From Pleionea sediminis (lineage in GTDB: Bacteria; Pseudomonadota; Gammaproteobacteria; Enterobacterales; Kangiellaceae), in contig NZ_SUNB01000005.1 in the NCBI RefSeq assembly GCF_007570825.1, positions 62,001 through 126,000 of the forward strand: DNA of 64,000 nt, in the 5' to 3' direction. Below, in pieces: positions 7,454 through 16,366 of this stretch (position 1 is the stretch's first letter; each line of letters opens with the position of its first letter). Made by a program: the position numbers and the translations under genes. The notes below the pieces were generated by a model. It made no database searches, was not told the DNA's origin, and saw only the letters and a list, made by a program, of their open reading frames with translations.

Positions 7454-9722
7454 TGTCTTTCTCTTCTTCCTCTTTGGATTTTTCTATGGCTTCTTGAATT
7501 GCTTGCTCTTCGTCCTGAATGATTCGTAAATATTCTGGGTGGTATTGATAGGACTCAAAACCAATCCATGCCACCAGGCTGACAAACGCGAGTACGGATG
7601 CCCACTTAATTGAACGTCGTAAAATAACACTTTTCTTTTCGTTCAGTGGGTGCGCACAAAACTTTGATAACCAGACAATTCGGTCATATTCGTCAGTGCG
7701 GCTCAACTTAGGTTTTCTATTATCAACAACCTCTTTTACAGCCGTTAGTATTTTATCTTGGCTTTCTAATACATAGTTAGACATACGTCGCGTTGTTAAA
7801 CATTTAGCATCCTCACTAACTTGATAGTATAGATGCTGGATTAAATGGTGAAGGCCAAAATTCAATACGACAAAAGTATCTGAAATAATTGAAAAATAAC
7901 GCGAAAAGAAAAAGTTGTACGACTTCTTTTTTTCGCCTTTTTTATAACGAAAGTAGAAATAAGGTGTTGAGAATATATGTTCATTACGTAACAGACCGCC
8001 CAGTTTGTGCATGATTATGCCAAACAAGAAGTCTTTATCATCCATACTGGCATCATCGATTTCAGCATCTTCGTCATAGGGCTCATTAAGTAGTGCATCC
8101 TCCAAGAGTAAAGCTTCAACAACTTGCATATCATCGAAGTTATCCGACATAAGCGATGGCAGATCATCTTGTGGTTGGAATTCTGGTAAGATTAGCCCTT
8201 TAATTTTTCCTGCTCGACTATTCGAATGGGATTGACGGAGGTTTATGTCGCTCGCGAAGTAACTGGCAATTTTTTTTATGATGGATTCTCTTTTCTGGTC
8301 ACTCATGGAAAAGAGCTTTTTCTTCTTATCGGGATTTAAATTGGGTTGCAGATTAAAAGCGCTGGTGTGGCGATACTTTCGTTTGATTAATTTTTTTTCT
8401 GTGTCTCGAGAAATGGCAAAGTCAATCAGTCGTTTTTCGATAACGATACGCGGCCTGCCAAAGCCACCGCCGTAACTAATGACACCTTTATTTTTTCCTG
8501 GAAGAAAAACGATATTATCAACCAGTTGCTTATTTAGAGTGACGCCATTGCGTTTTAAGTAACCGATTAAATATTTCTTTATTTTTTTATGGGACATGCT
8601 ATTAAAGTCTAACTGACCATCAACCAGCTTGACATCAAGAGTCATCGCAAAAACTTCAAGAGTTAAACCTAGCCAGTAGCAAATAAATAATCCCGACAGT
8701 GGAAATACATAGAGAAAGATTGTTTTGTCGTTAAAGTTTAAGTATTGGCAAAACGTGTAAATTCCATAGAAGTAGCCCGAAAAAAAGAGTAAAACAAAGG
8801 ATAGTTTTATCAATAAAGTAATAGAAAAAGCTCGAATAAGCGGAAAGATTGTTGTTTGTGTAATGCGCTCAATGCCTTGCAAGCTGGGAACAACTATTTT
8901 TAAGTTGATTATAAGAAAGTAGCCCCACGCAAAGCCGGCGAAAGTAGGAAATAACCATTGATATCGCGCAAAGTCATTTAACAGGCCTTCAATAAAATCG
9001 GATAGTTGAAAGTAATCAACAATAAATGGGTAGCCAATGATTAAATAGCTGACCAGCAGAAAGGGTAAAAAATATTGCCGGATGATAAAGACTCGTTCGG
9101 TATTTTTACGAGAGTTTCCTAAAAACGATAGGAAATAAGGAAAGCTAATAAATAATGCGAGAGCGATAATAAATAAGTTTCGGTATTTCGTGATAAAAGA
9201 GGCCGTTTCCGATGTTTCAGCCTCATTCAATTCGTTGTTGAGTTGAGTCGTGAACTTTCGTTGCTCGAGAATTCCACCTTTCTCCAAAAATGGTTTGAAT
9301 GCCGCGAAGGCTTCCATTCGGAGTTTCAGCATTGAAGAGTCGGTACCTATGGCAACAGAGCCAGATTCGATTAAGCTTTCTTCTCGAACATCATACACTT
9401 TATAGTCAATATCGGAATTATTGACTTCGCCTAGCATTAAGGCATCGATGTTTAACTTTTGATACAGTTTTATCAGGCAGGAGATCGAGCGTTCTGGACA
9501 CTGGCTTAATTCGTTGTTGTCTTTGTTGACGGAAATAATTCGGGCGTAACCGGCGAGGTCATTGTAGACGTTTTTTTCTAATGCACTCACGAGCCAGGGG
9601 CTTTGCTCTTCTTTAGCAACAAAACTGACAACAAAACGTCCCTTTACCACTTCATCATCAGCATGCAGCGGTTTAAGGAAGGATAGAATTGTAATTGCCA
9701 GAAAAAGCAGTATACGAATCAA
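7437..9722 (-). CDS. Multi-pass membrane protein with degenerate M48/Ste24-like core, first gene of the motor operon
   Basis: The protein has 761 residues. A signal peptide (MIRILLFLAITILSF, cleavage near LHA) precedes a periplasmic domain at about 22-175. That domain has a TolB-N/CsgG-like pattern, with a hydrophobic strand start and later LNIDALMLGEVNN. Five TM segments follow (about 183-365), then about 345 cytoplasmic residues, a last TM near 713-735 and a charged Glu/Lys tail. Around 410-430, ISYGGGFGRPRIVIEKRL resembles the strand region of Ste24/M48 peptidases. The expected HExxH helix reads HKLGG (His572), so zinc catalysis is unlikely. The M48 likeness is by eye. It may be an inactive protease scaffold for the channel. 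Confidence 0.75.
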   Translation of the reverse strand: MIRILLFLAITILSFLKPLHADDEVVKGRFVVSFVAKEEQSPWLVSALEKNVYNDLAGYARIISVNKDNNELSQCPERSISCLIKLYQKLNIDALMLGEVNNSDIDYKVYDVREESLIESGSVAIGTDSSMLKLRMEAFAAFKPFLEKGGILEQRKFTTQLNNELNEAETSETASFITKYRNLFIIALALFISFPYFLSFLGNSRKNTERVFIIRQYFLPFLLVSYLIIGYPFIVDYFQLSDFIEGLLNDFARYQWLFPTFAGFAWGYFLIINLKIVVPSLQGIERITQTTIFPLIRAFSITLLIKLSFVLLFFSGYFYGIYTFCQYLNFNDKTIFLYVFPLSGLFICYWLGLTLEVFAMTLDVKLVDGQLDFNSMSHKKIKKYLIGYLKRNGVTLNKQLVDNIVFLPGKNKGVISYGGGFGRPRIVIEKRLIDFAISRDTEKKLIKRKYRHTSAFNLQPNLNPDKKKKLFSMSDQKRESIIKKIASYFASDINLRQSHSNSRAGKIKGLILPEFQPQDDLPSLMSDNFDDMQVVEALLLEDALLNEPYDEDAEIDDASMDDKDFLFGIIMHKLGGLLRNEHIFSTPYFYFRYKKGEKKKSYNFFFSRYFSIISDTFVVLNFGLHHLIQHLYYQVSEDAKCLTTRRMSNYVLESQDKILTAVKEVVDNRKPKLSRTDEYDRIVWLSKFCAHPLNEKKSVILRRSIKWASVLAFVSLVAWIGFESYQYHPEYLRIIQDEEQAIQEAIEKSKEEEEKDNDERK

Positions 9723-9904
9723 TTTTATTCTACTTATATGTCATGTTATTTGAAATATGTCTGATAGACATAGTAAAGAGAGCAACCAAAGCCTCGTAAA
9801 ACATTGACTTTAAAGGGATAGTTCAGACTAACTCCAAAGTCAAATATCTCTTATTAGGCGTAAGATTACTCGCGAATGAGGGATACACAAGGACATCCAT
9901 CACA

Positions 9905-9973
9905 GACCGATTAAAAGGACCTTGGCTTTGCTTAGAGATGGGGAAGCCGTCATCCTTTTAACGTAGGTCGGTC
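9905..9973 (+). ncRNA. Possible structured RNA: long imperfect inverted repeat
   Basis: Three nested complementary segments are visible: gaccga (9905-9910) with tcggtc (9968-9973), ttaaaagga (9911-9919) with tccttttaa (9953-9961), and ggctt (9924-9928) with aagcc (9944-9948). A 6-nt bulge lies on the 3' side. A short T-run (ctatttt) follows on the plus strand, as for a small-RNA terminator. It matches no riboswitch class I know. It could also be a protein-binding DNA element. Confidence 0.35.
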
Positions 9974-10124
9974 CTATTTTCGATGAGCTCAATGGGCAGA
10001 TATTGGGAATTACATCATTTTGTATTCGAGATATGAAACTTTAATGTTCTTTCAAAATATAATCAGTCCAAAGAGGGTGATTGACCAAAGCTCATCATCT
10101 GATCAGGATGGTGTCAATCAATTG

Positions 10125-10165
10125 CCAACTGAAGCGCTTTCAGGACCAATTGAAGCACTTTCTGG
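10125..10165 (+). repeat. Two tandem imperfect 20-bp direct repeats upstream of the TetR gene
   Basis: Unit 1 at 10125-10144 (ccaactgaagcgctttcagg) and unit 2 at 10146-10165 (ccaattgaagcactttctgg) match at 17 of 20 positions and have a 21-bp period, two helical turns. Each unit is itself semi-palindromic around gaagcrcttt. The position, 60-100 bp before the TetR start, suggests a regulator-binding site, possibly for an activator. Confidence 0.4.
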
Positions 10166-10189
10166 TTGCTTTTTTATCGAGAACTCTAT

Positions 10190-10213
10190 TTAATTACACG
10201 TCTGTGTAATTAA
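10190..10213 (+). promoter_or_regulatory. Palindromic operator, probably bound by the adjacent TetR
   Basis: The perfect 10-bp inverted repeat ttaattacac / gtgtaattaa is separated by 4 bp (gtct). It ends 10 bp before the TetR ATG (10224) and touches its ribosome-binding site (aaagg, 10212-10216). TetR-family regulators usually autoregulate through such palindromes, so this is the expected operator of the TetR-MFP-RND operon. Confidence 0.7.
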
Positions 10214-10223
10214 AGGCTTGGCT

Positions 10224-10859
10224 ATGAATGCATCTCGAGGACGTCCAATTGATTCTGATAAGCAACAGGAGCAAAAACTTAAGTTGCTTCAAGCCGCACG
10301 AGAATTACTGGACGATAAAACTTACAAGTCGATTACTGTGCGTGATATTGCAAGCCAGGCAGGCGTGAATTCTGCCATGGTGCGTTATTATTTCTCGAAT
10401 AAAGAAGGTCTATTTGTCGCCTTGTTTCAGCAACTCTCAAAAAACCAGTTTGAAAAAATTAAAACCTTGCTTGAACTCGAGGACCCATTAAAACAATTTA
10501 TCCCGATGATGATTCAGATGGCTTGCCAAAACCGTGGCTTAATCCGGTTTGTGCACGATGAGGTGCTAACGGAAGAATCGTCGTTAAAGAAGACATTTAT
10601 CGAAGGACTGCCCCGAAATATTGCAACTTTTTTGCCTCAATTGATTCAAAGGGACATTCAAAAAGGTCGGTTTCGTGAAGATTTGAATCCAAAGTCGGCC
10701 GCATTTTCACTCATGAGTTTAATTATGCTTCCTATTGTGATTGATCCGGTCCGAGAAGATGTTTGGCAAATTCCCATGAGCGATATCGAAAGTCCTCAGT
10801 GGGCCAATCACATTTATCAATTATTTATTAACGGCTGCAGCAAGGAGTCGAACCAATGA
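10224..10859 (+). CDS. TetR-family repressor of the adjacent RND pump
   Basis: The protein has 211 residues from ATG 10224. A TTG two codons upstream (10218) is in frame, but aaagg at 10212-10216 is well spaced for the ATG. The N-terminal HTH is clear (SITVRDIASQAGVNSAMVRYY, about 36-57), followed by FSNKEGLF, the typical end of the TetR DNA-binding domain. The helical C-terminus should bind a ligand. Its stop overlaps the start of the adaptor gene (ATGA), so the three genes are co-translated. A perfect palindrome just upstream supports autoregulation. The inducer is unknown. Confidence 0.92.
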   Translation: MNASRGRPIDSDKQQEQKLKLLQAARELLDDKTYKSITVRDIASQAGVNSAMVRYYFSNKEGLFVALFQQLSKNQFEKIKTLLELEDPLKQFIPMMIQMACQNRGLIRFVHDEVLTEESSLKKTFIEGLPRNIATFLPQLIQRDIQKGRFREDLNPKSAAFSLMSLIMLPIVIDPVREDVWQIPMSDIESPQWANHIYQLFINGCSKESNQ

Positions 10860-12220
10860 AACAATTTTTACAGCAAAAGTGGACACTTCCCGTAATGATC
10901 GTTACAGGGGTAGTGATCACTCTATTAATCATTGAGTTGCAACCTGAGTTAAAGCATCAAAATAAGGAAAAGTATCCAGTCGTTGTTAATGCAATTAATG
11001 TCAGGGAAGCCAAAGTTGCGCCAACTATCACTGGGTTTGGTAATGTCGTCGCCGATCGAAAACTCGAAGCAAAGGCCGAGGTGAGTGGGCGAGTAACCTA
11101 CGTTCATCCAGAATTGAAAAAAGGCACCTTTTTGTCGCAAGGTACCTTACTGATAAAAATCGACGATAAAGATTATCAGCTGGCTTTAAAACAGGCTGAG
11201 GCCGATCGGGTGGCTAAGCAAGCAAATCTCAAAGAGCTCGAGCTCACTATCGAAAACAATGAGTTGGAACTTAAGCTGGCGAAGCAAAAACTGTCGGTTC
11301 GCAAAAAAGAACTTAATCGGTTAACTCAATTACAAAAGCAAGGATCCATTTCACAGTCGCGACTCGATCAGGAGAAGCAAAATTATCTACAACAGCAACA
11401 AGAAGTTCAAAAGCTAGAAAACTTAAAAACGACTTTACCATCGGATATGGAAGTCGTTAAAGCACAAATTGCCATTGCCGAAGCCAAGGTGAAACAAAGT
11501 GAACGCAATCTGGAACGCACACAAATTCACTTGCCGTTTAACGGACGTATCAGTCAGGTTCGCGTTGAGAAGGATCAGTACATCACCGCTGCGAGTCCGT
11601 TGTTTAATGCGTTTAGTATGGAAAAAATGTTGGTCGAAGCTCAATTTCCGGTTGAGCAGTTTCGCCAGATCGCCGCGGTACTCGACGGCGATAAATTGTC
11701 GTCGTTCAGCCAAGAGCAAAATTCCAATATGACCGAGATATTGTCATCAATGGGACTGAGTGCTGAAGTGAATATTGCCGGTAAGTCTCGAGTAAAATGG
11801 AAAGCCGTGGTCGAACGAATTAGTGACGACTTGGACCCCAAAAGTCGAACTATTGGAGTCACGGTAAGTGTAAGTGACAGTTATCAGATGATGGTGCCCG
11901 GCAAGCGTCCACCACTGCTGGAAGGTATGTATATGGAAGTACAGTTACAAGGTGCCGCGCAACAACGCCTTGTGATCCCAAGGTTTGCACTTCACCAGCG
12001 ACAAGTTTATTTGATTAATAAGGAACAACAACTCGAACGTCGAACGCTTAAAAATTTTCATTTGCAAGACGAGTTAGTGATCGTCAATCAGGGATTGTTG
12101 GCAGGAGAAAAAATTATTACATCTGATGTTTTCCCTGCTGTTGATGGTATGACATTAAATCCACAAAACGATCAACGAACCGCAACACTAATGGTTAAGT
12201 GGCTGGAGCAATACCAATGA
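10856..12220 (+). CDS. RND efflux periplasmic adaptor (membrane fusion protein)
   Basis: The protein has 454 residues with an N-terminal membrane anchor (about 10-27, LPVMIVTGVVITLLII) and no lipobox. A lipoyl/barrel-sandwich half follows (GRVTYVHPELKKGTFLSQG, about 80-98). Next is a long Lys/Glu/Gln-rich coiled-coil hairpin (about 110-210), then the second lipoyl half (THLPFNGRIS-like region near 222). Beta-barrel and membrane-proximal domains end the chain. It should connect the RND pump to an outer-membrane channel, which is not encoded here. It overlaps the TetR gene before it and the pump gene after it by 4 bp each. Confidence 0.92.
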   Translation: MKQFLQQKWTLPVMIVTGVVITLLIIELQPELKHQNKEKYPVVVNAINVREAKVAPTITGFGNVVADRKLEAKAEVSGRVTYVHPELKKGTFLSQGTLLIKIDDKDYQLALKQAEADRVAKQANLKELELTIENNELELKLAKQKLSVRKKELNRLTQLQKQGSISQSRLDQEKQNYLQQQQEVQKLENLKTTLPSDMEVVKAQIAIAEAKVKQSERNLERTQIHLPFNGRISQVRVEKDQYITAASPLFNAFSMEKMLVEAQFPVEQFRQIAAVLDGDKLSSFSQEQNSNMTEILSSMGLSAEVNIAGKSRVKWKAVVERISDDLDPKSRTIGVTVSVSDSYQMMVPGKRPPLLEGMYMEVQLQGAAQQRLVIPRFALHQRQVYLINKEQQLERRTLKNFHLQDELVIVNQGLLAGEKIITSDVFPAVDGMTLNPQNDQRTATLMVKWLEQYQ

Positions 12221-15200
12221 TTCGTTTTTTTGCGGCGCATCCTACAGCAGCCAATTTATTAATGATTTTATTTTTGGCGTTAGGGATATCTGTGCTGCCC
12301 GATCTTAAACGGGAAACTTTTCCTCTGATTAATTCCTGGAAGGTTGAAGTTCGTGTTGCATACCCTGGCGCGACTCCTCAAGATGTCGAACTGGAGATCT
12401 GTAAGCCGCTGGAAGATGCCTTTGACGGCATTAGCTTTATCGATGAAAAAGTCTGTCAAGCGCGACAAAATCTGGGTTTGATGACCGTTAAAATGTTGGA
12501 GCAGGGTGATTTTGAACAGTTTAAAGATGATATCAAAACAGCGGTCGATGGCATCAACGGTTTCCCCGCACAGTCAGAACCTCCCGTGGTTAAAGAATTG
12601 GGACGTACCCAAAATGTTGTTGCAATTGCCATTACAGCCGACTTGTCTCAACCTGAGCTAAAAACTTTGGCAGAACAAGTCAAGCAACGGCTGTTACAGC
12701 ACCCAGAAATTCCCCTGGTTGAAATCAATGGTTTTTCTACCCGGCAACTGCGTATTGAGGTAACTAATGAAAATTTGCGTCGATACGGATTAAGTCTGGA
12801 TCGGTTAACGAAGATTATCAGTGAACAAAATATTAACCTGCCCTCCGGGAGTATTGAAACATCAACTCGAGAAACACAAATTCGCTTTAATGATGAACGT
12901 CGTTCTATCGAAGGGCTGGCGGAATTGATCGTATTACAGGGTGAGCAAGGAAATGAAGTTCGACTGGGTGATATTGCGACTATTTCCGACACCTTTGAAT
13001 TGTCCGAGCAAAAAGTTCGCTTTAATAACAAGCCTGCAGCGTTATTAAAAATTAACAAAAATACGATTGATGACAGTTTAAATGTGTTGGCTGCAGTTGA
13101 GCAAATGATTGCCGAAGAAAATGCGCGCTTACCAGAAGGAATCGATCTACAATTAACTCAAGATGCGACCAGTATCGTTAAAGATCGTATCAAAATGTTA
13201 GCAACCAATGCCTGGCAAGGTTTGTTATTGGTGTTTGGCGTTATGTGGTTGTTCTTTACCATTCGTTACGCTTTTTGGGTGGTTATGGGCTTGCCCGTGT
13301 CGTTTCTCGCCAGCTTTTATTTATTAAGTTACATCGGCATCACCATTAATATGATTTCAATGGTGGCACTGTTACTGGCACTCGGGATCTTAATGGATGA
13401 TGCCATTGTAATTGCAGAATCGATAGGGAGCCATATCAAAAAAGGCAAAAAGCCTTTACAGGCTGCGATTGATGGAACCAAAGCCGTGGCCGGAGGAGTG
13501 TTTTCATCATTTTTAACAACGTTAAGTATTTTTATTGGGCTGGTCTTTTTGCAGGGGGATTTAGGGCAAATTTTAAAAGTGATTCCCATTGTTTTAATCT
13601 CAGTGATTACGGTTTCATTAGTGGAGGCATTTTTTATTCTGCCTGCGCATTTGAATCACTCGTTAGCTCATGCCAAAGACCACAAACCTTCGAATTTTCG
13701 AAATTGGTTTAATCAAAAGTTTGAGAATGGTCGCAGTAAGGTGTTTAAGCTTGTAGAGAACCTTGTACGTTTTCGCTATCTGTTTATTGGTAGTGTCATT
13801 ACTATCTTTCTCTTATCTTTGTCGATGTTATTTTCGGGCGTATTAAAGTTTACTGCGTTTCCCGATGTTGAAGGTGATATATTGCAGGCCCGATTGTTAA
13901 TGCCTGCAGGGACTCCACTAAGTCGTACCGAGCAGGTGGTTGATCAAATTATTCACGGCCTTGAGGAAACGAACTTAGAATTATCGAAACAGGAATCTTC
14001 AAAGTTAGTTAATGCGGTAACCATCAGTTTTAGTGAAAATTCTGATGCCATGGAGTCTGGCCCACATCTGGCGACTATAACGGCTGATCTATTAACCGCT
14101 GAAGTGCGTCATACAAAGATGCAACACTTCATTGATTTGTGGCGACAGAAGACCGGTGTTATTGCTGATGCGACGACCTTGTCGTACAAAGAGCCTGCAA
14201 TTGGTCCCAGCGGCCGTGCGATTAAAATTCGAATTGCCGGTGATAACTTCGAACAATTGTCGCAAGCATCCCATGACTTACAACAATGGCTAACAGGATA
14301 TCCCGGCGTAGAGAACTTACTTGATGATTTAAGACCAGGTAAACCGGAGTTTTCTTTAACGCTTAAACCCGGTGCCTCAAACCTTGGGCTGGATGCGCAA
14401 ACGATTGCTAATCAACTCCGCAGCGCTTTTCAAGGTGCAAAGGTCATGGAAACGAATGTTGGATTAGAAACCTATGACGTTTCAGTGCAAATCGCAAAAG
14501 ACTCGCGCGATGAGTTCGCCGACTTTGATAACTTCGCCATTGTTCATCCAAGTAGTGGTGCGTTAATTCCATTATCGTCGGTAGCTGATATCACATCCAC
14601 ACGCAGTTATTCTCGTATTGGCCGTGTTGATAATCAACGGGCGGTCACTATTTATGGCGATGTCAATACACTCGTTAGCAATACAAATGAAGTCCTTTCG
14701 GATGTGCAAAAACGTTGGCTGCCACAGTTTGAAAAAAATTATCCTGAGTTGAAAATATATTTTGAAGGGGAGATTAAAAATAGTGCCATTACTCAAAAAT
14801 CGATGGCGAGTTCTTTTGTGATGGGCATTATTGGCGTATTTATTTTATTATCCTTTCAATTTAAAAGTTATGTTGAACCTGTTGTCGTCCTTATGGCAAT
14901 TCCTTTGGCCCTTATTGGTGTTATCTGGGGACACTTATTGATGGGATTAAATTTTACCATGCCTTCCGCATTGGGATTCGTTTCGCTGGCAGGTATTGTG
15001 GTGAACGATTCTATTTTATTAGTGCAATTTGTTAAACAGCATGTCGCAGAAGGTGAGACGGTGCACGATGCCGCAGCAAAAGCGAGTTACGATCGATATC
15101 GAGCCGTTTTTCTGACTTCAATTACAACCATTGCCGGTATGACACCTTTGTTATTTGAAACCAGTTTACAGGCTCAGGTGCTTATTCCACTAGCGACCAG

Positions 15201-15330
15201 TATTGTTTTTGGAATAGCAACTTCGACGTTGTTGGTTTTGTTCGTTATACCGTGTTTATACGCTATTTTGGAAGACCTTGGATTTGCAAAGGCAAAAGAA
15301 CATGCAGAACCGGAGAAAACGTTAACTTAA
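12217..15330 (+). CDS. RND efflux pump, inner-membrane transporter
   Basis: The protein has 1037 residues from ATG 12217, which overlaps the adaptor stop as ATGA. An upstream GTG (12199) is less likely. The family layout is complete: TM1, a periplasmic porter domain (YPGATPQDVELEICKPLEDA near 50-70), TM2-6, a second periplasmic loop and TM8-12. The proton-relay aspartates are in TM4 (LALGILMDDAIVIAES). A matching TM10 signature follows later (SLAGIVVNDSILLVQF). It exports hydrophobic or toxic compounds by proton antiport. The substrate is unknown. The likely outer-membrane partner is a TolC homologue elsewhere in the genome. Confidence 0.95.
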   Translation: MIRFFAAHPTAANLLMILFLALGISVLPDLKRETFPLINSWKVEVRVAYPGATPQDVELEICKPLEDAFDGISFIDEKVCQARQNLGLMTVKMLEQGDFEQFKDDIKTAVDGINGFPAQSEPPVVKELGRTQNVVAIAITADLSQPELKTLAEQVKQRLLQHPEIPLVEINGFSTRQLRIEVTNENLRRYGLSLDRLTKIISEQNINLPSGSIETSTRETQIRFNDERRSIEGLAELIVLQGEQGNEVRLGDIATISDTFELSEQKVRFNNKPAALLKINKNTIDDSLNVLAAVEQMIAEENARLPEGIDLQLTQDATSIVKDRIKMLATNAWQGLLLVFGVMWLFFTIRYAFWVVMGLPVSFLASFYLLSYIGITINMISMVALLLALGILMDDAIVIAESIGSHIKKGKKPLQAAIDGTKAVAGGVFSSFLTTLSIFIGLVFLQGDLGQILKVIPIVLISVITVSLVEAFFILPAHLNHSLAHAKDHKPSNFRNWFNQKFENGRSKVFKLVENLVRFRYLFIGSVITIFLLSLSMLFSGVLKFTAFPDVEGDILQARLLMPAGTPLSRTEQVVDQIIHGLEETNLELSKQESSKLVNAVTISFSENSDAMESGPHLATITADLLTAEVRHTKMQHFIDLWRQKTGVIADATTLSYKEPAIGPSGRAIKIRIAGDNFEQLSQASHDLQQWLTGYPGVENLLDDLRPGKPEFSLTLKPGASNLGLDAQTIANQLRSAFQGAKVMETNVGLETYDVSVQIAKDSRDEFADFDNFAIVHPSSGALIPLSSVADITSTRSYSRIGRVDNQRAVTIYGDVNTLVSNTNEVLSDVQKRWLPQFEKNYPELKIYFEGEIKNSAITQKSMASSFVMGIIGVFILLSFQFKSYVEPVVVLMAIPLALIGVIWGHLLMGLNFTMPSALGFVSLAGIVVNDSILLVQFVKQHVAEGETVHDAAAKASYDRYRAVFLTSITTIAGMTPLLFETSLQAQVLIPLATSIVFGIATSTLLVLFVIPCLYAILEDLGFAKAKEHAEPEKTLT

Positions 15331-15402
15331 TATTGGATTCTTGAATGCAAAGTGTTTGAAAAAAAGTTCAACGTTGCTTTGGATATTTTTGAATACTTGC
15401 GA

Positions 15403-16074
15403 TTAGTCCGTAACGACCAGTTCATAGTTCAACGGCATCCCCTGTGTTTCGATAGCGTTTATCGACACATAGTAGGCTCGACCGAGCGTGGGTGTAAATG
15501 AAAGCGATTGGCCGTTGGGGGAGAGGTTGTTTAATGTCGAACCAATTAGAACACGATTCTCATCGTAGAGCTCGATGTAAATATTTTCTTGCTGATAGAA
15601 AGGGAGAGTGCAAACTCCAGGTTCTCGACAAACGTAAACGGCGTGAAGATCATTAGAAAGCGAACCGAAAACAACAAAGTCGGTGAGGTCTGTGGCGCTA
15701 TCAATGGAACCTCGTATAGCAACGGTCGCGCCTTGCTGCATAAAAAAGGCTAACGAATCATCAAAAGTGTTATTGGGCTCTTGTTCAGTTGTTTGAGTAA
15801 TGCCTGATAATGCATCGATATAATCGCCGGTAATTATCCCTGATGGAAAGTCATTACTGGACTCCTCTTCGGTGCAGGCAACTTCTTCCGTGCATTGACC
15901 ACTATACCAGGCAAAAATTAAAGATATACCAAATGGATCGTTGAATGCACTAGAGGGACAGTTGTAAATACTGGTATTAAAGCAAACCTCTGGCTTTTTT
16001 GTGTCGGATGAATCGCCGCAAGCCAGAAGGAGAATGCTTGAGATGCAATAAAGAAGGATTTTGTGCATAGCCAT
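15403..16074 (-). CDS. Lipoprotein with a PPC-like C-terminal domain
   Basis: The protein has 223 residues. The signal peptide ends in a lipobox (LLLACGDSS, Cys near 19), so it is probably lipidated. Residues about 92-223 have a pre-peptidase-C-terminal-like pattern: TEQEPNNTFDDS, then GSIDSATDLTDFVVF and a terminal ALGRAYYVSINA-like strand region. Such domains occur on secreted proteases and surface lipoproteins as beta-sandwich modules. Four Cys in the middle (CFNTSIYNC, QCTEEVACTEE) may form disulfides. ATG codons at positions 1 and 3 are both possible starts. It is convergent with the RND gene (72 bp apart) and seems monocistronic. Confidence 0.75.
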   Translation of the reverse strand: MAMHKILLYCISSILLLACGDSSDTKKPEVCFNTSIYNCPSSAFNDPFGISLIFAWYSGQCTEEVACTEEESSNDFPSGIITGDYIDALSGITQTTEQEPNNTFDDSLAFFMQQGATVAIRGSIDSATDLTDFVVFGSLSNDLHAVYVCREPGVCTLPFYQQENIYIELYDENRVLIGSTLNNLSPNGQSLSFTPTLGRAYYVSINAIETQGMPLNYELVVTD

Positions 16075-16366
16075 TTTGAATCAATCGTATTCATTTAAGT
16101 TTACGCTATCTTCTTGGATGTTTTAGTTCGATTTTCTTCTTTAAACAAATGCTATTAATAGCTAATAAGACGAGACTAACTCAATCGAAATAAATTGCGG
16201 TTGGTTTATGAACAGAAGCTTGAGATTCGATTTTATGTGAAAAATCTTTAAATTCTGCTTTTACCAGTTGTTTGTCTAGGCAAAGTGAGCTCATTCTTCA
16301 AATTTCGACTTTGGCAAAAAGTCAGATACACTAGAGTCCTTGATCCTGGAATCTATTATATGAAAT

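Larger units (their letters stand above)
9723..10223. promoter_or_regulatory. 501-bp divergent intergenic region (motor operon / efflux operon)
   Basis: No convincing ORF is present. The region must hold the promoters for the leftward motor operon and the rightward TetR-MFP-RND operon. It contains a three-helix inverted repeat (9905-9973), two tandem 20-bp direct repeats (10125-10165) and a perfect palindrome next to the TetR start (10190-10213), each listed separately. Confidence 0.6.
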
